Shown: positions 55,401 to 64,000 of the stretch, piece after piece
Position numbering within the stretch: the first letter of the stretch is position 1
Layout: every line of letters starts with the position of its first letter
DNA from: Chamaelirium japonicum
Lineage: Eukaryota; Streptophyta; Magnoliopsida; Liliales; Melanthiaceae
Length of the DNA stretch: 64,000 nt
Assembly (NCBI GenBank): GCA_947650365.1
Contig: OX393553.1
Span: 69,800,463-69,864,462 of the forward strand
Reading direction: 5' to 3'
Notes under the pieces: model-generated
Told to the model about the DNA's origin: nothing
The model's database searches: none
Seen by the model: only the letters and a program-made list of their open reading frames with translations
Made by a program: the position numbers and the translations under genes

Positions 55401-56000
55401 CCAACCTCAAACTAACATCCACTTTGCTATACTTACCCATTTATATCTCCTCCCACCCTTACTTATTTATACCCACTCATACCTATCTCTATATATCCAT
55501 ACCCACCCCTATATACCCATACATATATATAATCACCCTTACCTATCCTCACCTACTGAAACTCACACATATCTACCCAAAAAAACCCAATCCAATTCAT
55601 ATCCATTATAACTCGCCCATACACACTCATATCCATCCTAATCCATGCAAACTAACTCATACCCACTATTACATACCACCGTCCATTTATACATAATTAT
55701 ACCTACTCATACCCACAAAATCCCATCTTTAAAAAGCCATACCCATTTAAACCCACCCATATACACCGAAACCCACCAATAACGGCTCAAATCCACCTTT
55801 AACCATAGATACACCCTTATACCTACCACAACGCATGCCCATCAACTGAAACTTACCAATACCTACCCGAACCCACCTAAACCCACCCAAACCAACCCAA
55901 ACCAACTCATACCCATCCAACCCATACATAACAACCTAAACCAACTCATACCCATACACCTGCACCCATCTATACGTACCTATATATACCCCACCCACCT
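52431..56000. repeat. Satellite block 4: short-type monomers (about 1.02 kb)
   Basis: Marker boxes are at about 52432, 53486, 54508 and 55531. In each monomer the step CTATACCCACTAATATCTAC is joined nearly directly to CTTATACCTACTCATACC, removing about 200 bp that long-type monomers have (the part with the ACAAACCCATTACTACC and GCTCCGAAACTACC steps). The diagnostic bases ATCTTTACATAGCC and CACCAATGCCGGCTC replace ATCTGTACATAGCC and CACCTATGCCGGCTC, with some variation. Confidence 0.82.
54508..54570. repeat. 54-bp duplication of the marker box
   Basis: AATCACCCATACCCATCC at 54508 is followed 54 bp later, at 54562, by a second AATCACCCATACCCATCC after a second ATATATGCCTATA step. The box and the C-rich tract before it are present twice. 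Confidence 0.8.
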
Positions 56001-59000
56001 AACGATATGTATACCAACCCCAACCCACTTATACATAATAAAGCCAACCCAAATTTATTGTCATCTATCCAAACCTACCCATACCCACCCCTACTTATCT
56101 ATACCCACCTTGACCTACCTATGCCTATATATACCCACCCTAACCTACCCATAAGCTCTCAAACCCACCTATATATATCCCTACTCACCATACCAATCAA
56201 TACCCACCCCCACTCACCCAGACCCACCTTCAACCACTAAAACCCACCCATACCTATCCCAACCCACTCATATCAACCTAGTCCCACTCATAGCAGCCCC
56301 AATCCACTCATATCGACCCATACCTACCGTTTCATAGCTTTATATATCCCTACGCCACTATACCCCCTATATCCACTTTATATCCCCCATTCTACCCTAA
56401 ACCCACCTCAAACCAATACCCACCTAGCCACAATTACCCATTCATACCTCCTCCCATCTTTACTTACTTGTACCCAACCATACCCATCCCCACATAGCCA
56501 TACCCATTACTATATGTCCATACATATATATAGTCACCCATACCCATCCTCACCCACTGGAACTCACATATACCTACCCCTAAAAAATCTAATCCAATCC
56601 ATACCCATTCATACCCGCCCATATACACTAATACCCATCCTAATCCATGCATACTCACTCATACCCACCCTCACCCTACCCATACCTAGTCCAACTCATT
56701 TATACCCACCCGCACCTATCTATACCCACCTATATGCACCCTACTTACCCAACCATATGTATATCAACCTTGACTTACTCATACCCAACACAACCCACAT
56801 ATAATTATCGTTATCTATCCAAACCTACCCATACCCACCCCTACTTATCTATACCCACCTCAACCAACCTATATGTATCTATATTCACCCCAACCTACCC
56901 ATACATACTCATAACCACTTATATGTATCCCTACCAACTATACCAACCAATACCTACCCCCACTCACTAGACCCACCCTCAACCACCAAAACCCACCCAT
57001 ACCTACCCCAACCCACTCATACCAACCTCGACACACCTATACCCACTCTAACCCACTCATACCCACTCATACCTTCCCTTTCCTAGCTTTATATATCCCC
57101 ACTCCACCATACCCCTCCATATCCACCTTATACCCCATATTGTACCCCATACCCAAACCAACACCCACCCAGCCACACTTACCCATTTATACCTATTCCC
57201 ACCTTTACTTACTTGTACCCACCCATACCCATCCCCACATACCCATACTTTCCCATTAAAACCCAATCCAATCCATACCCATTCATACCCGACCAAATAC
57301 ACTCATACTCATCATAATCCATGCATACTCACTCATACCCACCCATACCCACCACTATCCATTTATACCCACTAATATCTACCCATACCTACCCCCATTC
57401 ACCCATACCACGCCTATACCCTATACCTATCCATACCAATATAAACCTATTACTACCCTTTTATACCTACCTATACCCATTCTTACCCACCCCCATCCTC
57501 CATACATACTCATACCCATACTTACCCGCTGAAACTCACCCATACAGATTCGAAACTACCTATACCCTCCCATACATACTTATACCTATTTATACCAACC
57601 AAATCCCATCTGTACATAGCCATACCCATTTATACTCACCCATACACATCGAAACCCACCTATGCCAGCTCAAATCCACCTTTACTCGTAGATATACCTC
57701 CATACCACCACAACCTATGCCTATAAACTGAAACTTACCCATACCTACCCGAACCCACCTAAACCCACCCAAACCAACCCAAACCAACTCATACCCATCC
57801 AACCAACCTATAACAACTTATTCCCATCCTCACCCTACCTTTACCCAGTCTAACTCATTTATACCCACCCACACCTATCTATACCCACCTATATTCACCC
57901 CACTCACCTAACCATATGTATACCAGTCTCGATCTACTCATACCTAACACAACCCACCCATACTTATCGTTATCTATCAAAACCCATTTATACCCATCCC
58001 TACTTATATATACCCACCTCGACCTACCTATATCTATCTATCCCCACCCCAACCTACCTATACATACTCATACCCACCTATATATATCCCTACCCACCAT
58101 ACCAACCAATACCTACGCCAACTCACCCAGACTCACCCTCAATCACCAAAACCCACCCATACCTACCTTAACCTGCTCGTAGCAACCTCGACACACTCAT
58201 ACTGGCTCTAACCCACTCATACATAGCTTTATACATCACCACCCCATCATACCCCCCCATATCCACCTTATACCTCCCCATTATACCCCATACCCAATTA
58301 AAACCAACACCCACCCAGCCACACTTACCCATTCATACCTCCTCCCACCCTTACTTACTTATACCCACCCATACCTATCCCCACATACCCATACCCAGCC
58401 CTATATGCTCATATATATATAATCACCCATACTTTCGTCACTCACTGAAACTCACATATACCTATCCAAAAAAACCCAATCTAATCCATACCCGCCCATA
58501 CACACTCATACCCAACCTAATCCAAGCATACTCATTCATACCCACCCATACCCACCACCATTCATCTATACCCACTAATATCTACCCCTACCTACTCATA
58601 TTCACCCATACCATACCCACCCTCTATACCTATCCATACCAATATAAACCCATTACTACCCCTTCATACCTACCCATACCTATTCTTACCAACCCCCATC
58701 CTCCATACATACACATACCCATACTTACCCACTGAAACTCACCCATTCAGATTCGAAACTACGTATACCTTCCCATACCTACTTATACCTATTTATACCC
58801 ACCAAATCCCTTCTTTACATAGTCATACCTATTTATACCCATCTATACACACCGAAACCCACCAATATCGACTCAAATCTAGCTTTACCCATAGATACAG
58901 GCCCATACCCACCACAACCCATATCCATCAACTTAAACTTACCCATACCTACCCGAACCCATATAAACCCACCCAAACTAACCCAAACCAACTCATACCT

Positions 59001-60129
59001 ATCTAACCCACCCATAACAACTTATACCCACCCTCAACCTATCCATACCCAGTCGAACTCATTCATACCCACCCGCACCCATCTATATCCACCCATATAT
59101 ACCCCACCCACCTAACCATATGTATACCAACCCCAACCTACTCATACCCAATATAATCCGCCCATACCTATCGTCATATATCCAAACCCACTCATACCTA
59201 CCCCTATTTATCTATACCCACCTCGACCTACCTATGCCCATTTATACTCACCCCAACCTAACCATATACATTCATACCCATCTATATGTCTCCCTACCCA
59301 CCATACCAACCAATACCCACCTCACTCACCCAGACTTATCCTCAACCAACAAAACCCACCCATACCTACCCCAACCAGCTTATACCAACCTCGACCCACT
59401 CATACCAGCCCCAACCCACTCATACCCACCCATACCTATCCTTTTCTAGCTTTATACATCCCCACCCCACCATACCCCCCCATATCCACCTTATACCCCC
59501 CATTCTACCCCATGCCCACCTCAAACCAATACCCACCCAGCCACACTTACCCATTTATACCTCCTTCCACCCTTACTTAATTGTACCCACCCATACCCAT
59601 CCTCACCCCTATATGCCCATACATATATATAATCACCCATACCCATCCTCACCCACTGAAACTCATGCATACCTACCAAAAAAAACCTAAATCCAATCCA
59701 TACGCCATTCATACCCGCCCATTTACACTTATACCCATCATAATCCTTGCATACTCACTCATACCCATGCCTACCTACCACCATCAATCTATACCCACTA
59801 ATATCTACCCCTACCTACCCTTATTCACCTATAACACGGCCATCCCCTATACCTATCTATACCAATACAAACCCATTACTACCCCTTATACCTACCCATA
59901 CCCATTCTTACCCACCCCTATCCTCTATACATACCCATATCCATACTTACCCACGGAAACTCACCCATACAGATCCGAAACTACCTATACACTCCAATAC
60001 CCACTTATACCTACTCATACCCACCAAATCTTATCTATACATAGCCATACCTATTTATACCCACCTGTACACACCGAAACCCTCATATGCCGGCTCAAAT
60101 CCACCTTTACCCACAGATACATCCCCATA
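56001..60129. repeat. Satellite block 5: long-type and chimeric monomers
   Basis: Marker boxes are at about 56532, 58421 and 59631; one box is lost near 57250. The monomer starting at 58421 is full length (it keeps the 200-bp part) but after about 58800 carries the short-type diagnostic bases (CTTCTTTACATAGTC, CACCAATATCGACTC, TCTAGCTTTACCC). Confidence 0.8.
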
Positions 60130-61640
60130 TACCAACGTACACCCACCCATCTATATGTACACCCACTCATTCATACGTATAAGCACACACATACATACAT
60201 ACCCCTTACCTACTTATGTATGTATTCACCCACCTAACCACATACACTACCCAACCCACACACATAAGTCAACCCACCTTACCTACCCATACCCAACTAT
60301 ACACCCATACTCACACACCCATCCATTCATACATACGAAACCATATATTCACCCATCTATACGTACACACCTACGTATACCCTTCTACATACACACCTAT
60401 ATAGGCACACCTATATATTTACCAATATAAACACATACCTACCCACTCATCTATATACACACCCATGCACACCCACCCACGTACCCACATATACCCGCCC
60501 ACCAATCTATGCACACCCCATCCATAAATACATACTCACCCACCCACATATATAAACCTACCCATATACCCACCCACCAAACTACTCACGTAAATATCTA
60601 CGCATATGGTCTATACCCAGCCACTTACACCCACCCACCTATCCACTAACTTACGTATACCCATACACCAACCCATATACACCCACCCACATACTTATCC
60701 ACCCCCACATATACCTTGGCATACCTACCTATCTACCCCCCTATACCCACCTTTATATATATATACCTACCAACTCACACCCACTTACCCATCTACCCAT
60801 ATAAACCAATTAACATACACATACCTACTACCTATTTGTATACCCACTCACCCACCAACACGTATATACCCACCCAGTTACCCACTCACACATACTCGCC
60901 TACCAACCTACACATACTTCCCTATCCATCTACCCACGCATATATACCCGCCAATCCACCTACCCATACAAACAACCATTTACCCATGCACCCACCGACA
61001 TATATATACCCACCCACCTATCTATCGACTCATACACATACACCTATTTACCTATACCCACTCATCCAAACACATATACCAACCCACCCACCCCCACACA
61101 CACTCATCCATATATATACACTTGTACACATATACGTACGTACTTACTTACCTACCCATATACACATACCCAACCACAGACCCAATTATACTAATATATA
61201 CCTACCCACGTACCCATACAAACCCATCCATATACACCCACTCATATACACACATACTCACCCACCTACGCAACTATTCATACATACCCATCCATACACA
61301 TACATACCCACTTATTCACGCACACTAACACACCAATGCATATACTCACGCACCTACCTACCCATTCATGTACACCAATACACCCATTCATGCATAAAAA
61401 TATACTATCTACCCACCCAATAACATACCCACCCATACATACACCTACTCACCGACCCACACACATATACCTAAGCACCCACCTAACCACGCAAACACCA
61501 ACCCACCTACCTATACATGTACAAACCACCACATATATATCTTCCACCTACCCAACAACAAATCCAACTACCTACCTATTAAATATCCACATATCCACGC
61601 ACACATATACCTACCCACATACATACATACATAAGCGCCC
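60130..61640. repeat. Island of different simple-sequence texture within the satellite
   Basis: From about 60130 the regular monomer text stops after the CAGATACATCCCCATAT step and is replaced by about 1.5 kb rich in CCCACCCA, TATACACCCA, ACATACATACAT and GTACAC steps. A local 20-bp rhythm is visible at its start (GTACACCCACCCATCTATAT, then GTACACCCACTCATTCATAC), but I could not fix one period. The plus strand is still G-poor, with somewhat more GTA and TACGTA steps. Normal monomer text resumes near 61645 (ACTCATACCCATTCTAATCC). No gene is supported. Confidence 0.75.
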
Positions 61641-64000
61641 ACCCATATATTTACTCATACCCATTCTAATCCACGCATACTCACTCATACCAACCCCTAC
61701 CTACCACCATCTATCTATACCCACTAATATTAACTCATACCCACCAAATTCTAATTTTACATAGCCATACCCATTTATACCCACCCATACAGACCGAAAC
61801 CCACTAATGCTTGTTCAAATCCAACGTTATCTATAGATACACCCCCATACCCGCCACAACCCACGTTCATCAACTAAAACTTACCTATACCTACCCGAAC
61901 CCACCTAAACCAACCAAAACTAACCCAAACCAACTCATACCTATCCAACCCACCCATAACAACTCATACCTATCCAACCCACCCATAAAACCTCATACCC
62001 AATATCACCCTATCTATACCCAGTCCAACTTATTCATACCCATCCATACCCATCTATACCCACCTATGTACTCAACCTACCTAACCATATGTATACCAAT
62101 CCCAACCCACTCATACCCAACACAACCCATCCATACCTATCATCATCTATCCAAATAATACCCACCCCTACTTATCCAGACCTACCTTCAACCACCAAAA
62201 CCCACATATACCTACCCCAACTAGCTCATACCAACCTCGACCCACTCATACCCACCCAAACCCACTCATACCTACCAATACCTACTATTTCCTAGCTTTA
62301 TACATCCCCATCCTACCATACCCCCCTATATCTACCTTATACGCCCTATTCTACCCCATGTAGACCAAAACCAATATCCACCTAGCCACACTTACCCATT
62401 TATACCTCTTTCCACCCTTATTTATTTATACCCACCCATACCTATAGTTACCCCTATATGCCTATACATATATTTAATCACCCATACCCATCCTTACCAA
62501 CTAAAACTCATGCATACCTACCCAAAAAAACCCAATCTAATCCATACCTATTCATACCCACCCATACCCACTCATACATATCCTAATCCATACATATTCA
62601 CTCATACCCATCCTTACCTAGCACCATCCATCTATACCAACTTATACCTACTCATACCCACCAAATCCTATCTTTATATAGCCATACCCATTTATGCCCA
62701 CCCATACACACTGAAACCCACTAATACTAGCTCAAATCTAGCTTTATCCATAGAAACACCCCCATATCCACCACAATCCATATCTATTACCTAAAACTTA
62801 TCTATACCTATCCAAACCCACCAAAACCCTCCCAAACTAACCCAAACCAACTCATACATATCCAACCCAACCAAAACAACTCATACCCACCCTCACCCTA
62901 TCTATACCTAGTCCAACTCATTCATACCCACCCGTACCCATCTATACCCACCTATATGTACCCCACCCACATAACCATATGTATATCAACCTTAACCTAT
63001 TTATACCTAACATAACTCACCCATACCTATCATCATCTATTCAAACTAACCCATACCTACCCCTACTTATCTATACCCACCTTGCCTTACCTATGGCCAT
63101 CTATACCCACCCCAACCTACCCATACGTACTCATACCCACCTATATGTATCCCTACCCACTATACCAACCAATACCCACCCCTACTCACCCAGACCTACC
63201 CTCAACCACCAAAATCGACCCATACTTACCCAAACCAGCTCATACCAACCTCGACCCACTCATACCCACCCCAACCCACTCATACCCACCTATACCAACC
63301 CTATTCTAGCTTTATATATCCTCAGCCCGTCATACCCCACCATATCCACCTTATACCCCATATTGTACCCCATGCCCACCTCAAACTAATACCCACCCGG
63401 CCATATATACCCATTTATACCTCTTTCTACCCTTACTTACTTATACCCACCCATACCGATCCCAATATACCCATACCTACCTTTATATATCCAAATTTAT
63501 ATAATCACCCATACCCATCCTTACCCACTGAAACTCATACATACCTACCTAAGAAAACCCAATCCAATCCATACCCATTCATACCCAGCCATACACACTC
63601 ATACCCATCCTAATCCATGCATACTCACTCATACCCACCCTTACCTACGACAATCCATCTATACTTACAAATACTTACTCATACCCGCTAAATCCTATCT
63701 TTACATAGTCATACCCATTTATACCCACCCATACATATCGAAACCTACCAATATCGGCTCAAATCCAGCTTTACTTATAGATACATTCCCATACATACCA
63801 CAACCCACGTCCATTAACTGAAACTTACCCATACCCACCTGAACCCACCTAAACCCACCCAAACTAACACAAACTAACTCATACCCATCTAACCCACTCA
63901 TAACAAGTCATACCCACCCTAACCCTATCCATACCTAGTCCAACTCCTTCATACCCACCCGCACTATCAATACCTACCTATATATACCCCACCCACCTAA
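61641..64000. repeat. Satellite block 6: short-type monomers to the right edge
   Basis: Marker boxes are at about 62475 and 63503. All three members have the short-type join (near 61730, 62637 and 63660) and TCTTTACATAG-like or ATTTTACATAG diagnostic bases. The array continues beyond the window. Confidence 0.82.
61931..61988. repeat. 29-bp direct repeat (2 copies)
   Basis: CAACTCATACCTATCCAACC followed by CACCCATAA at 61931 recurs at 61960. A short slippage-type duplication inside a monomer. Confidence 0.75.

Larger units (their letters stand above)
7802..64000. repeat. Satellite array: ~1.19-kb monomers built from a degenerate 10-bp unit
   Basis: The whole stretch is one head-to-tail array with no change of orientation. 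A conserved box (catacatataatcaccc or a close variant) marks the monomers; examples of its AATC position are 7811, 8998, 10160, 11371, 12178, 13412, 14708, 16123, 18292, 19397, 20402, 21626, 22769 and 24002. The usual spacing is 1,140-1,235 bp; shorter spacings reflect internal deletions. Other landmarks recur in fixed order in each monomer: CCAATCCATACCCATTCA, ACAAACCCATTACTACC, CAGCTCCGAAACTACC, CTGAAACTTACCCATACC, ACCATATGTATACCAACC, CTATCGTCATCTATCCAAAC, ACCTCGACCTACCTATGCCC, TTTCCTAGCTTTATACATCC. Inside the monomer the text keeps a 10-bp rhythm near TACCCACCCA. The plus strand has very little G. No gene is supported anywhere in it; long open frames result from missing TAG and TGA. The array runs off the right edge. 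Confidence 0.95.

Noticed and set aside
60130-61640. The island as a transposable element insertion
   Set aside because: No terminal repeats, target-site duplication or coding motif could be seen; the text is simple-sequence throughout.
7791-64000. Dozens of plus-strand open frames of 60-460 codons rich in Thr, Pro, Tyr, His, Ile and Ser
   Set aside because: They occur in all three frames of the satellite, start at arbitrary ATGs, have no recognisable domain and follow from the lack of G (no TAG or TGA). They are not annotated as genes.
7802-64000. Telomeric or interstitial telomere repeat
   Set aside because: The G-rich strand reads TATGGG and GGGTATGGG, which recalls telomere repeats, and single CCCTAAC words occur. 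There is no run of TTTAGGG/CCCTAAA or of the Allium-type telomere unit, and the array has a 1.19-kb structure instead.
7802-64000. CRISPR-like regular repeats
   Set aside because: The repetition is continuous, without unique spacers of constant length, and the setting is a plant genome with LTR retrotransposons.

Overview
The window looks like repeat-dense chromatin of a flowering plant. The first 7.8 kb holds two plant-type Ty3/gypsy LTR retrotransposons, one nested inside the other and both on the minus strand. The remaining 56.2 kb is one continuous, strongly strand-biased satellite array. The species cannot be told from the sequence. I see no ordinary host gene, no tRNA or rRNA and no CRISPR.

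Layout. 1-4085 is the 5' part of element 1: reverse transcriptase, protease and gag, then leader and primer site, then a 652-bp LTR with a clear TATA box. It is a Tat-like (OTA-type) Ty3/gypsy element whose far end lies left of the window. Its LTR stops abruptly inside the gag of element 2, which occupies 4086-7801 (gag fragment, leader, and a long LTR of about 2.6 kb full of internal repeats). The outer LTR of element 2 stops at 7801, directly against satellite sequence. Relative age is therefore satellite first, then element 2, then element 1. The satellite probably continues to the left of both elements.

7802-64000 is a head-to-tail satellite with three nested levels. The basic unit is a degenerate 10-bp motif (about TACCCACCCA). 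About 118 of these make a monomer of roughly 1.19 kb, which can be followed by a conserved AT-rich box (catacatataatcaccc). Near the middle, a 5,086-bp block of several monomers is repeated in tandem (23.39-36.21 kb) with only about 1-2% difference between copies. A second, shorter monomer type (about 1.02 kb) lacks about 200 bp and carries its own diagnostic bases; it clusters at 38.4-40.8, 52.5-55.7 and 61.7-64 kb. A 1.5-kb island at 60.13-61.64 kb has a different texture.

The plus strand of the array is nearly free of G (about 2-4% in lines counted by hand). This explains the many long open frames rich in Thr, Pro, Tyr and His: TAG and TGA are rare by composition, so these frames are not evidence of genes. 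The best candidate for something new is the satellite itself: its decamer-to-monomer-to-higher-order structure, its one-sided cytosine content, and the G-quadruplex-type tracts on its minus strand.
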